NCBI GenBank assembly: GCA_025060615.1
Contig: JANXBS010000017.1
Span: forward strand, 1 to 64,000
Source: Anaerolineae bacterium
Lineage (GTDB): Bacteria > Chloroflexota > Anaerolineae > DUEN01
Reading direction: 5' to 3'
DNA: 64,000 bases
A model generated the notes under the pieces. It worked only from the letters and a program-made list of their open reading frames with translations. It was not told the DNA's origin and did not search any database. Made by a program: the position numbers and the translations under genes. Positions 9,218 to 17,444 of the stretch are shown here, in pieces (positions within the stretch are counted from its first letter, which is position 1; each line of letters begins with the position of its first letter).

Positions 9218-9485
9218 CAACTGAAGATAACGAACGCGTGGACCGGGACGAGTATGCGGATCGTCTGGCGTCAGAGAGGGAAGGCCATCGGCTGTGAGCC
9301 TTCCTCGTCAGAGGCTGCAGAAAACCCCCCGGGAGTGGGCTTCTGAAACCGCCTGAAGGCGGGAGTATGAGGCTCCGGTAGGCACCGTTACAGGCCTGAA
9401 AGGGACCGCCGCAGTTGGCGATCCGAAATTGGGTGGAACCGCGTGGATGGCCCTCCTCGCCCCAAGGTGAGGAGGGCCGTTTGAT
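9218..9485 (+). promoter_or_regulatory. T-box leader sensing tRNA-Thr
   Basis: The leader contains the T-box antiterminator core TGGGTGGAACCGCG (9430-9443), followed by a strong hairpin (GGCCCTCCTC, 9449-9458, pairing with 9469-9478) and a short T-rich run. Stem I carries the GAGTA motif and an AGAGAG/GTGAG apical pair as in other T-boxes. The candidate specifier is ACC (Thr) at 9324-9326. It is offset by one base relative to the trp leader at 34471, so an AAC reading cannot be fully excluded on position alone, but thrS directly downstream favours ACC. The TGGA bulge would pair with a tRNA ending UCCA. Uncharged tRNA-Thr is expected to prevent termination and raise thrS expression. Confidence 0.9.
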
Positions 9486-9512
9486 TCACGGAAGTTGGTC
9501 AGGAGAGCCAAA

Positions 9513-11318
9513 ATGACAGCTCAGAAGAACGATGAAAGACAAGGACAGGACCAGGATTTCCTTTACAGATTGCGTCATTCTACGGCCCATGTGATGGCTG
9601 GTGTGGTGCTGGAGCGATTTCCCGACGGCAAGATCGCGATTGGCCCACCTATCGAGAACGGATTCTACTATGACTTCGACCTGCCGCGCCCGCTGACCCG
9701 AGAGGACTTGGAATGGATCGAGGCGCGCATGCGCGAGGTGATCGCCCGTGACTACCCCTTCGTGCGGCGGGTCGTCTCGCCAGAGGAGGCGCGCCGGCTG
9801 TTCGCCGATCAGCCGTACAAGCTGGAACTAATTGATTCGATACTGGCCGCTGGAACGGACGAATACGGTGAAAAGGCGCAAGGGAACACCGAGCTGACGA
9901 CTTACCGGCACGGAGACTTCGAGGATCTCTGCCGTGGCCCTCACCTAGAGCGCACTGGCCAGATCCCCATCGACGGCTTCAAGCTGCTCAACGTCGCCGG
10001 TGCTTATTGGCGCGGCGATGAACGCCGCCCCATGTTGCAACGGATTTATGGGACGGCCTGGCCCAGCAAGGCAGAGCTGGAACGTTACCTAACCTGGCTC
10101 GAAGAGGTAGAGCGGCGCGATCATCGCCGGCTAGGCAAGGAACTGGACCTCTTCTCCACCAGCCCCGAGCTGGGGGGCGGCCTGATCCTGTGGCATCCTA
10201 AGGGAGGGCTCATCCGCTACCTGGCTGAGGAGTTCGCCCGGCAAGAGCATCTCAAAGCCGGCTACGACTTCGTGTTCTCGCCGCACATCGGCCGATCATG
10301 GCTATGGCAGACAAGTGGGCACCTCGAGTGGTATCGAGAGAACATGTACTCACCCTTAGATATCGAGGGACAAGAGTATTACCTCAAGCCGATGAATTGC
10401 CCATTCCACATCCTGATCTACAAAAGCCGATTGCGCTCGTACCGCGACTTACCACTGCGCTTTGCTGAGTGGGGCACGGTCTATCGCTACGAGCGCAGTG
10501 GCGTGTTACATGGCCTGCTGCGAGTGCGCGGCTTCACCCAAGACGACGCCCATCTGTTCTGCCGGCCTGATCAGATGCCAGAGGAAATCGACCGGGTGCT
10601 CAATTTTTGCCTGTTCATTCTGCGTTCCTTTGGCTTCGAGGAATTTCAGGCCTATCTGGCTACGCGCAATCCGGAAAAAGCCGCCGCCGAGCCCGAAGCG
10701 TGGGAAGCCCCCACGGAGGCGCTGCGAGCAGCCTTGGAACGTGCAGGAATCCCCTATCAGATTGACGAGGGTGGAGCCGCCTTCTACGGGCCGAAGATTG
10801 ACCTCAAGCTGCTCGACGCACTGGGACGCGAGTGGCAGTTGAGCACGATCCAGTTTGATTTCGTCCTGCCAGAGCGCTTTGGACTGACCTACATAGGCGA
10901 GGACGGGGCCGAGCACCGGCCGTATATGATCCATCGGGCGCTATATGGCTCGATGGAACGCTTCTTCGGCGTGCTCATCGAGCACTACGGTGGAGCCTTT
11001 CCCGTCTGGCTGGCGCCAGTACAGGCGCGGCTCATTCCCATCGCCGACCGCCATGTGACCTACGCCCGCGAGGTCGCAGCCAGACTCAAGGAGGCCGGCC
11101 TGCGCGTGGAGGTGGACGACTCCAACCAGCGCATGAATGCCAAGATCCGCGACGCTCAGTTACAAAAGGTCCCGTACATGCTGGTGGTGGGTGATCGCGA
11201 GATGGCAAACGGCACAGTGGCCGTCCGCCTGCGCACTGGCGAAGACCGAGGGCCTATGCCCGTAGAAGATTTCCTGAAAATGGCCTGCCAAGTGATCGCG
11301 GCCAAGGCGCTGATCTGA
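9513..11318 (+). CDS. thrS: threonyl-tRNA synthetase lacking the TGS domain
   Basis: A 601-residue class II synthetase that charges tRNA-Thr. It starts directly at the editing domain (HSTAHVMA, then DLCRGPHLERTG with the zinc-type Cys/His residues of the editing site). The class II core follows (MNCPFHILIYKS, then VYRYERSGVLHGLLRVRGFT), and it ends with the anticodon-binding domain (LAPVQARLIPI to the C-terminus). Typical bacterial enzymes have about 640 residues with an N-terminal TGS domain, which is absent here. The ATG at 9513 has AGGAG eight bases upstream. Expression is controlled by the T-box leader ahead of the gene, and a terminator follows. Confidence 0.97.
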   Translation: MTAQKNDERQGQDQDFLYRLRHSTAHVMAGVVLERFPDGKIAIGPPIENGFYYDFDLPRPLTREDLEWIEARMREVIARDYPFVRRVVSPEEARRLFADQPYKLELIDSILAAGTDEYGEKAQGNTELTTYRHGDFEDLCRGPHLERTGQIPIDGFKLLNVAGAYWRGDERRPMLQRIYGTAWPSKAELERYLTWLEEVERRDHRRLGKELDLFSTSPELGGGLILWHPKGGLIRYLAEEFARQEHLKAGYDFVFSPHIGRSWLWQTSGHLEWYRENMYSPLDIEGQEYYLKPMNCPFHILIYKSRLRSYRDLPLRFAEWGTVYRYERSGVLHGLLRVRGFTQDDAHLFCRPDQMPEEIDRVLNFCLFILRSFGFEEFQAYLATRNPEKAAAEPEAWEAPTEALRAALERAGIPYQIDEGGAAFYGPKIDLKLLDALGREWQLSTIQFDFVLPERFGLTYIGEDGAEHRPYMIHRALYGSMERFFGVLIEHYGGAFPVWLAPVQARLIPIADRHVTYAREVAARLKEAGLRVEVDDSNQRMNAKIRDAQLQKVPYMLVVGDREMANGTVAVRLRTGEDRGPMPVEDFLKMACQVIAAKALI

Positions 11319-11329
11319 GAGCAAAAGTA

Positions 11330-11363
11330 GGGGCACAGCGCGACCGTGCCCCACTGATCTTTT
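11330..11363 (+). terminator. terminator after thrS
   Basis: GGGGCAC (11330-11336) pairs with GTGCCCC (11346-11352), followed by a T-rich ATCTTTTC run, 12 bases after the thrS stop. The remaining 150 bases up to the next gene show no clear promoter. Confidence 0.75.
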
Positions 11364-11520
11364 CAAACATCCTCTAGATGGTATTTCCAAGCCCTATAGA
11401 GCAGGCAAAAAACTCGTAGAGACAAGGCGTCGCTTTGGAAATAGCACACTTTGGCGCTCCGAACTGATCCCTTAGAGGTTGCGACCTCGACCTGCCCATC
11501 GAAGGCTGAGAGGTGGAATC

Positions 11521-12435
11521 ATGCAGGACTTCGACTATATAGCCCCCCACAGTGTCCTTGAGGTGATCTCACTCCTGTCTAGAAACGGGGATCAAGCCCG
11601 CATCTTGAGCGGTGGCACGGATCTCCTGGTACAGTTACGCGAGGGGCGGCGCAACGCCACGCTTCTGATAGACATCAAACGGATTCCAGAGGTAAACGAG
11701 CTCTCTTATGACCCCGTCACAGGGCTGCGATTGGGTGCAGCTGTAACCTGCCATCGCATCGGCCGAAACCCAGCTATCGTCCATGTCTATCCCGGCCTGA
11801 TGGATGCTATCTCGTTAATCGGGGGGGTCCAAATCCAAGGGCGGGCGAGCATAGGTGGCAACCTCTGCAATGCATCGCCTGCGGCTGACTCAATCCCGGC
11901 CCTCATCGTTCACAAGGCCACTTGCGTCATCGCAGGTCCCTACGGATATCGGGAGGTCCCGGTTGAAGAGTTTTGCATCGCCCCTGGCCAGACTATCCTG
12001 CAGCGCGGCGAGTTCCTGGTCTGGCTGCAGATCCCTCCGCCGCAGCCTGGATTTGGGGCCGCGTATTTGCGCTTCACTCCGCGCAACGAGATGGACATCG
12101 CCGTGGTAGGTGCAGGAGCCTCCGTCATCCTGGATGAGAGCCACGCCTCATTTGTGTCAGCCCGGATTGCCCTAGGCGCAGTGGCGCCAACGCCGCTTTT
12201 TGTGCCAGAGGCCGGCGAATGGCTAGCCGGCCGCCCGGTCTCCGCCGAAGCCATCGAGGAGGCAGCCCGCATTGCGCAGGCGGCTGCCCGTCCCATCACC
12301 GATATGCGTGGGACGGCCGCTCAGCGCAGACATCTCTCGGCGGTGTTGACCCGCCGCGCGCTGGAGCGGGCAATCCAGCGGGCGCGCGAAGGAACAGCAT
12401 CTCCAAGCGCACCTTATTTTATGTCAAGTCATTAA
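11521..12435 (+). CDS. molybdenum hydroxylase, FAD-binding medium subunit (CoxM-like)
   Basis: A 304-residue flavoprotein subunit of a xanthine dehydrogenase-family hydroxylase. The FAD-binding segments are visible: ILSGGTDLLVQLREG near residue 30, and QIQGRASIGGNLCNASPAAD near residue 105. It passes electrons from the iron-sulfur subunit to an acceptor. The ATG at 11521 follows GAGAGGTGG; an upstream in-frame start at 11479 lacks a good ribosome site. The small and large subunit genes follow at short spacing, giving a medium-small-large operon as in cox-type clusters. Confidence 0.92.
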   Translation: MQDFDYIAPHSVLEVISLLSRNGDQARILSGGTDLLVQLREGRRNATLLIDIKRIPEVNELSYDPVTGLRLGAAVTCHRIGRNPAIVHVYPGLMDAISLIGGVQIQGRASIGGNLCNASPAADSIPALIVHKATCVIAGPYGYREVPVEEFCIAPGQTILQRGEFLVWLQIPPPQPGFGAAYLRFTPRNEMDIAVVGAGASVILDESHASFVSARIALGAVAPTPLFVPEAGEWLAGRPVSAEAIEEAARIAQAAARPITDMRGTAAQRRHLSAVLTRRALERAIQRAREGTASPSAPYFMSSH

Positions 12436-12446
12436 AGGAGTGCCCT

Positions 12447-12947
12447 ATGTCCAGGAAGATCCTCGTACATACCCGTATCAATGGGGAAGAGGTAGAGTTC
12501 CTGTGTGAGCCTCGACAGAGCCTGCTGGAGATCTTGCGCGAGGTGCTAGGGTTAACGGGCACCAAGCAGGGTTGCAACAACGGCAACTGTGGCGCATGCA
12601 ATGTCATCCTGGACGGCGTGCTGGTCAACTCCTGTCTGGTCCTGGCCGTTGAGGTTGAGGGGAAGTCGGTGACTACTATCGAAGGCATCGCCTCACCAGA
12701 GGGACTCCACCCGCTTCAGCAGAAGTTTTTGGAGCATGCTGCCGTCCAGTGCGGCATTTGCATACCGGGGTTTATCATAGCCGCCAAGGCACTGCTGGAT
12801 CAGAATCCGCATCCTACCGAGCTAGAAGTGCGGCGCTGGCTGGCAGGCAACCTCTGCCGCTGCACGGGCTACGACAAGATCGTGCGAGCAGTGCTTGACG
12901 CAGCGAGCTCCATGCGGGCATCCGCTTGTTGTACCAGCGTTTGTTAA
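12447..12947 (+). CDS. molybdenum hydroxylase, 2Fe-2S small subunit (CoxS-like)
   Basis: A 166-residue ferredoxin-like subunit. The plant-type 2Fe-2S cluster motif (GCNNGNCGACNVILDG) lies near residue 43. The second, four-helix cluster motif is split between QCGICIPGF and CRCTGYDKIV. It carries electrons from the molybdenum site to the flavin subunit. The ATG at 12447 is preceded by AAAGGAG. It lies 11 bases after the FAD subunit gene and 20 bases before the large subunit. Confidence 0.95.
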   Translation: MSRKILVHTRINGEEVEFLCEPRQSLLEILREVLGLTGTKQGCNNGNCGACNVILDGVLVNSCLVLAVEVEGKSVTTIEGIASPEGLHPLQQKFLEHAAVQCGICIPGFIIAAKALLDQNPHPTELEVRRWLAGNLCRCTGYDKIVRAVLDAASSMRASACCTSVC

Positions 12948-12967
12948 AAGTGAGCGAGGGAAGAAGG

Positions 12968-15268
12968 ATGATGAGGACGATGGACCAAGAGACCAAAACG
13001 GAGGAAGGCAAGCAGCGAGCTTATCGTGTGATTGGGACGACTCCTATCCGCTTCGATGGCGTTGACAAGGTCACTGGCCGGGCGCTTTACGGCGCCGACA
13101 TTCGCCTACCAGGGATGCTCTACGGCGCCGTGTTGCGCAGCCCTCACGCGCACGCCCGGATCCGCTCAATCGACACCCGTCAGGCCGAGGCACTGCCTGA
13201 GGTCAAGGCAGTGGTCACTGCGGCCGACCTGCCGGATCTTGAGGATAAAATGGCGGCGGTGGGGGAAGCCTCAGTGGTCAACCTACGCTATCAGAGCAAT
13301 AACGTACTAGCGCGAGACAAGGTGCTCTACCACGGGCACGCGATAGCTGCCGTGGCTGCGACCAACCCTCATATCGCTGAGGAGGCACTAGCGCTGATCA
13401 AAGTCGAATATGAAGTCCTGCCGCCGGTGTTAGACGTGCGAGAGGCCATGCGCGAGGACGCCCCAATCCTTCTCGAAGATCTGCGTACGGAAGAGCTGGG
13501 TCACAAGGGCGACAGGCCCACCAACGTCGCCAAGCACCTACGACATCAACGAGGCGATCTTGAGAAAGGATTCCAGGAGGCGGCGGTAATCGTCGAGCGC
13601 GAGTTTTTCACCGCCACCGTCCACCAAGGCTATATCGAGCCTCAAAACGTCGTTGCCCTCTACAACACCGACGGCCAAGTGACCATCTGGTGCAGTACCC
13701 AGGGGGCCTTTGGCGTGCGTGACCAGGTCTCTGAGATCCTACAGATCCCCGTCTCCCGGATCCGGGTGATCCCGACCGAGATCGGTGGCGGATTTGGCGG
13801 CAAAAACAGCGTCTATCTTGAACCGGTGGCGGTGTTGCTCTCGAAGAAGAGCGGTTATCGGCCGGTGAAGCTGGTGATGAGCCACCGAGAGGTCCTGGCA
13901 GCCACCGGCCCTACTGCGGCCTCGTACATTCGGGTCAAGATGGGGGCCGATCGGAATGGCCGGATCACGGCCGCCGAGGCGTACCTGGCTTACGCAGCTG
14001 GTGCCTTTCCCGGCTCGCCTGTAGATGCCGCGATGACGATCATCTTCGGCCCATATCGGATCGAAAACCTCCGAATTGACGGCTACGATGTGGTAGTCAA
14101 TCGGCCAAAGACCTCAGCCTATCGGGCACCGGGCGCGACCAACGCCGCCTTTGCCTGCGAGACAGTGGTAGATGAGCTGTGCGAGAAGTTGGGAATGGAT
14201 CCGATCGAATTCCGACTCCTCAACGGTGTCCGGGAGGGCGATCGGCGGGCCGACGGGCCTGCTTACCCGCGCATCGGCTATTTAGAGACGCTGCAGGCAG
14301 CTAGAGCGCATCCACACTACACAGCCCCGCTAGAAGGCCCTCATCGGGGCCGCGGGGTAGCGTCGGGCTGCTGGCTCAACTACGGCGGCAAATCCAGCGC
14401 CTCGGCCCACGTCAACGCTGACGGGACTGTGACCCTGGTGATGGGTTCAGTAGACATCGGGGGTGGCACTCGCACAGCCATTGCCATGCAACTGGCGGAA
14501 ACGCTGGACATCCCCCTCGAGGATATCAAACCGCGTATGGCTGACACCGACTCCGTTGGATACACCGAGGGAACCTATGGTAGCCGAACGACCTTCGCCA
14601 CCGGCTGGGTCGCCTACGAGCTAGGCCAAAGCCTAAAACGGCAACTCATTGAGCGGGCCGCACAACTTTGGGAGGTAAGCCCGGATCAAGTGACCTACGT
14701 TGACGGCGTCTTTTCGGCCAACGGAGAACGCCTCACCTTCAAGGAGCTGGCGGCTCGGCTGGATGAGACGGATGGCCCAGTAGTGGCCAGCGCGGCGATC
14801 CATGCCCGACGGGAGGGCCCAGCCTTCACCACACACATCGTAGATGTGGAGGTGGACCCGGAGACCGGCAAAGTCCAGATCCTGCGCTATACCGCCGTAC
14901 AGGATGTCGGCACTGCGATTCATCCCACCCTGGTCGAAGGCCAGATCCAAGGCGCAGCAGCTCAGGGCATTGGCTGGGGATTGAACGAAGAGTACGTCTA
15001 CGACGAAGAAGGCCATCTGGTCAACGCCAGTTTCTTGGATTATCGCATCCCTACCTGTATGGACCTGCCGATGATAGACACCGTCCTCGTCGAGGTGCCA
15101 AACCCGAACCACCCATATGGGGTGCGCGGCGTGGGCGAGGTTTCCATCGTGCCGCCGCCGGCGGCCATCGCTAACGCAATCTATCGGGCAGTGGGCGTGC
15201 GCTTGAATGTGCTGCCCATGTCGCCTGCCCGCATTCTGGAAGCACTCTGGCAGCGAGGGCAAACATAA
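12968..15268 (+). CDS. molybdenum hydroxylase, molybdopterin-binding large subunit (CoxL/XdhA-like)
   Basis: A subunit of about 766 residues binding the molybdenum-pterin cofactor. It shows the GGGFGGKNSVYLEP cofactor loop, SAYRAPGATN, and near the end GVRGVGEVS with the catalytic glutamate of the xanthine oxidase family. The AYXCSFR active-site loop of form I carbon monoxide dehydrogenase is absent, so it is more likely a hydroxylase for an aldehyde, purine or N-heterocycle; the substrate cannot be read from sequence. The start is taken at 12968 (GAGGG upstream); 12971 and 12980 are alternatives. The MoaD-like gene follows after 24 bases. Confidence 0.9.
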   Translation: MMRTMDQETKTEEGKQRAYRVIGTTPIRFDGVDKVTGRALYGADIRLPGMLYGAVLRSPHAHARIRSIDTRQAEALPEVKAVVTAADLPDLEDKMAAVGEASVVNLRYQSNNVLARDKVLYHGHAIAAVAATNPHIAEEALALIKVEYEVLPPVLDVREAMREDAPILLEDLRTEELGHKGDRPTNVAKHLRHQRGDLEKGFQEAAVIVEREFFTATVHQGYIEPQNVVALYNTDGQVTIWCSTQGAFGVRDQVSEILQIPVSRIRVIPTEIGGGFGGKNSVYLEPVAVLLSKKSGYRPVKLVMSHREVLAATGPTAASYIRVKMGADRNGRITAAEAYLAYAAGAFPGSPVDAAMTIIFGPYRIENLRIDGYDVVVNRPKTSAYRAPGATNAAFACETVVDELCEKLGMDPIEFRLLNGVREGDRRADGPAYPRIGYLETLQAARAHPHYTAPLEGPHRGRGVASGCWLNYGGKSSASAHVNADGTVTLVMGSVDIGGGTRTAIAMQLAETLDIPLEDIKPRMADTDSVGYTEGTYGSRTTFATGWVAYELGQSLKRQLIERAAQLWEVSPDQVTYVDGVFSANGERLTFKELAARLDETDGPVVASAAIHARREGPAFTTHIVDVEVDPETGKVQILRYTAVQDVGTAIHPTLVEGQIQGAAAQGIGWGLNEEYVYDEEGHLVNASFLDYRIPTCMDLPMIDTVLVEVPNPNHPYGVRGVGEVSIVPPPAAIANAIYRAVGVRLNVLPMSPARILEALWQRGQT

Positions 15269-15292
15269 AGGTTTGATCAAGGAGCGAATGAC

Positions 15293-15559
15293 GTGCCTGT
15301 GGTGTGGATTCCCGCCTTGCTGCGCGAGCTCACCGGCGGGCAGGAACAAGTGGTCGTGCCCGGCGAGACAGTACGGCAGGTGATCGAGAGCCTGGAGGCT
15401 CGCTTTCCGGGCATCCGGGAACGGTTGATGGAGGGAGATCGGTTACGGCCCGGCCTCGCCGTAGTGGTAGATGACGAGGTAAGCCGAGAGCGGTTACGCC
15501 ACCGTTTGACTGAGACGAGCGAGGTGCACTTCGTGCCGGCGATCAGCGGAGGTAAATGA
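15293..15559 (+). CDS. MoaD/ThiS-like sulfur-carrier protein ending GGK
   Basis: An 88-residue ubiquitin-fold protein of the MoaD family, which supplies sulfur for making molybdopterin. It starts with GTG at 15293 after GGAGCG. The C-terminus reads AISGGK: the diglycine that must become a thiocarboxylate is followed by one lysine, whereas standard MoaD ends exactly at GG. Its position right behind the molybdenum hydroxylase genes fits a cofactor role for that enzyme. It could instead be a MoaD-like carrier that needs trimming. Confidence 0.82.
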   Translation: MPVVWIPALLRELTGGQEQVVVPGETVRQVIESLEARFPGIRERLMEGDRLRPGLAVVVDDEVSRERLRHRLTETSEVHFVPAISGGK

Positions 15560-15580
15560 CGACTTTACCCAATTGACCCC

Positions 15581-16504
15581 TTAATTGCGAGGATCCGCTG
15601 CATCGCGCAAGCCATCGCCTATCAGGTTGACGGCCAAGATCGTCAAGGTCAAGGCGATCCCCGGCGCAGCGGCGATCCAAGGGGCTTGTCGCAGGTAAAG
15701 GCGTCCCTCATTCAGCATTGCCCCCCATTCCGGCACTCCAGGCGGAGCCCCCAACCCCAGGAAGCTGAGCGCTGAGGCATTGAGCATGGCCCATCCCGCC
15801 TGTAGGGTTGCGATGACGATTATCACACCGGCTATGTTGGGCAAGATGTGCCGGATCAGGATACGGCTTTCCGTACATCCCACGGCCCGTGCCGCCGTTA
15901 TATATCGCATCCGTCGCGTTTGCCTCACTGCGCTACGCACCACGCGCACGGCGGTCGGCAGCCCAGCCAATCCTACTCCCAGAGCAGTGCCTTCTATCCC
16001 CGGTCCGATTACTGCGACGATCAACAGCGCCAGCAGCAAGTACGGGATCGCTAAGATGACATCGGTGAGACGGCTGATGAGCTCGTCCATCACTCCGCCG
16101 AAATAGCCGGCGAGCAAGCCCAACAAGGTCCCTGGCAGGATGGCTATAATCGTGGCGATCATCGCCGCGCTGAACGTGAGCCTGCCCCCGTACAGCACCC
16201 GGCTCATCACATCGCGTCCGAACATGTCAGTCCCTGCTAGGTGAGCCCGGCTGGGCGGTCGCAGCGCCGCCTCCAGGTGGACGGCCATAGGGTCAGCCGG
16301 CGCGATGAGGGGCGCCATTAAGGTCGCCGCGCCGATCAAGGTCAGCATAGCCAGGGCGATGAGCGCGGCCCGATTACGTCGCACCGGCCGGCGGGGAGGG
16401 AAGGCCGCTGGCCATGGCCGCGGGATGGGACGCCGAGTGGGGATTGGATATGGCCGTATAGGCGGCCGGCGATCGTCAGCCAGCGGAGGAGGGGAAGCGG
16501 TCAT
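15581..16504 (-). CDS. peptide/nickel-type ABC transporter permease (DppC-like)
   Basis: A 307-residue inner-membrane permease of the DppC/OppC family. It has a proline- and arginine-rich cytoplasmic start, a first membrane helix (AALIALAMLTLIGAATL) and the family block HLAGTDMFGRDVMSRVLYGGR. The permease core carries AARAVGCTESRILIRHILPN, the EAA loop that contacts the ATPase. The start at 16504 overlaps the stop of the upstream permease by ATGA. A longer open frame to 16771 runs over that gene and is discounted. No ATPase gene is present in this cluster. Confidence 0.92.
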   Translation of the reverse strand: MTASPPPLADDRRPPIRPYPIPTRRPIPRPWPAAFPPRRPVRRNRAALIALAMLTLIGAATLMAPLIAPADPMAVHLEAALRPPSRAHLAGTDMFGRDVMSRVLYGGRLTFSAAMIATIIAILPGTLLGLLAGYFGGVMDELISRLTDVILAIPYLLLALLIVAVIGPGIEGTALGVGLAGLPTAVRVVRSAVRQTRRMRYITAARAVGCTESRILIRHILPNIAGVIIVIATLQAGWAMLNASALSFLGLGAPPGVPEWGAMLNEGRLYLRQAPWIAAAPGIALTLTILAVNLIGDGLRDAADPRN

Positions 16505-17421
16505 AGGCGGACACGTGGGTCCAACAGCCACTGGGCGAGGTCGGCTAACAGGTTCGCAAAGGTGTACGTGGCCGCGCCGAGCAGCACCACCCCCTGTACT
16601 ACCGGCAGGTCCTGGGCCAGGATGGCCTCTACAGCCAGACGCCCCAGCCCCTGCCGCACGAACATCGCCTCTGTGATGGCTGCGCCGCCGAGCAAAAAGC
16701 CGAACTGAAGAGCAGCCATGGTCAACACCGGAGGCAGCACGAGCGGCAGAGCGTGGCGGATCAGCAGCCATCGCGCAGGCAGGCCTTTGGCATGGGCTGC
16801 GACCATGAACGGCTCAGCCCATGTCTCGATCAGCCCGTTACGGGTCAAGCGGGCGATGGGGCCAGCCGCAGTCGTCCCCAGCACCAGCGCTGGCAGGATC
16901 AGATGACGCCCTCCATCTTGGCCAACGGCCGGCAGCCATCCCAGTGTCAGGCTGAACAGCCAGATCGCCAGCAATCCAGACCAGGCAATAGGCGTGGAAA
17001 GGCCTACTAGGGCAATCGCCATGCTCAGGCCGTCTATCCAAGTGCCGCGCCAGACGCCGGCGGCGATCCCCATCGTTACACCAAGGGCGATTGCCACCCC
17101 CATGGCGCTCACCGTGAGCTCCAACGTGCGAGGCCATTGCTCGGCTAACAGACGAGCTACTGGCTGGCCATTCACCCACGATCTGCCCAGGTCCCCGTGT
17201 AGCAGGTCCAGCAGATACGAACCGTACTGAACCAGCCAGGGGCGATCCCAGCCTAGAAGGGCACGCCGGGCTGCGATCGCCTCCGCGGAGGCTCCTGACC
17301 GGATCAGCAGCAGCGTGGCCGGATCACCGGGCAAAAGATGAATTGCTGCAAACGAGAGGGTCGCGGCTCCCCATAGGACAGGCAACATCGCCAACAGGCG
17401 CCGGGCCAGAAACCATAACAT
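16501..17421 (-). CDS. peptide/nickel-type ABC transporter permease (DppB-like)
   Basis: A 306-residue membrane protein of the DppB/OppB family, starting MLWFLARRLLAMLPVLWGA with the usual first helix and then the periplasmic HLLPGDPATLLL motif. The EAA loop is present in AAHAKGLPARWLLIRHALP. It pairs with the DppC-like permease through a 4-base overlap. The binding protein gene ends 23 bases upstream, so the three form one transcript. Confidence 0.92.
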   Translation of the reverse strand: MLWFLARRLLAMLPVLWGAATLSFAAIHLLPGDPATLLLIRSGASAEAIAARRALLGWDRPWLVQYGSYLLDLLHGDLGRSWVNGQPVARLLAEQWPRTLELTVSAMGVAIALGVTMGIAAGVWRGTWIDGLSMAIALVGLSTPIAWSGLLAIWLFSLTLGWLPAVGQDGGRHLILPALVLGTTAAGPIARLTRNGLIETWAEPFMVAAHAKGLPARWLLIRHALPLVLPPVLTMAALQFGFLLGGAAITEAMFVRQGLGRLAVEAILAQDLPVVQGVVLLGAATYTFANLLADLAQWLLDPRVRL

Positions 17422-17444
17422 ATCAGACTCCGGTCTCGACAGGC

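Noticed and set aside
12968-15268. Form I carbon monoxide dehydrogenase
   Set aside because: The AYXCSFR loop is absent; the site reads SAYRAPGATN as in other hydroxylases.
16505-16771. N-terminal extension of the DppC-like permease
   Set aside because: It lies over the coding region of the DppB-like gene and is rich in Arg, Gly and Ala, typical of a shadow frame.
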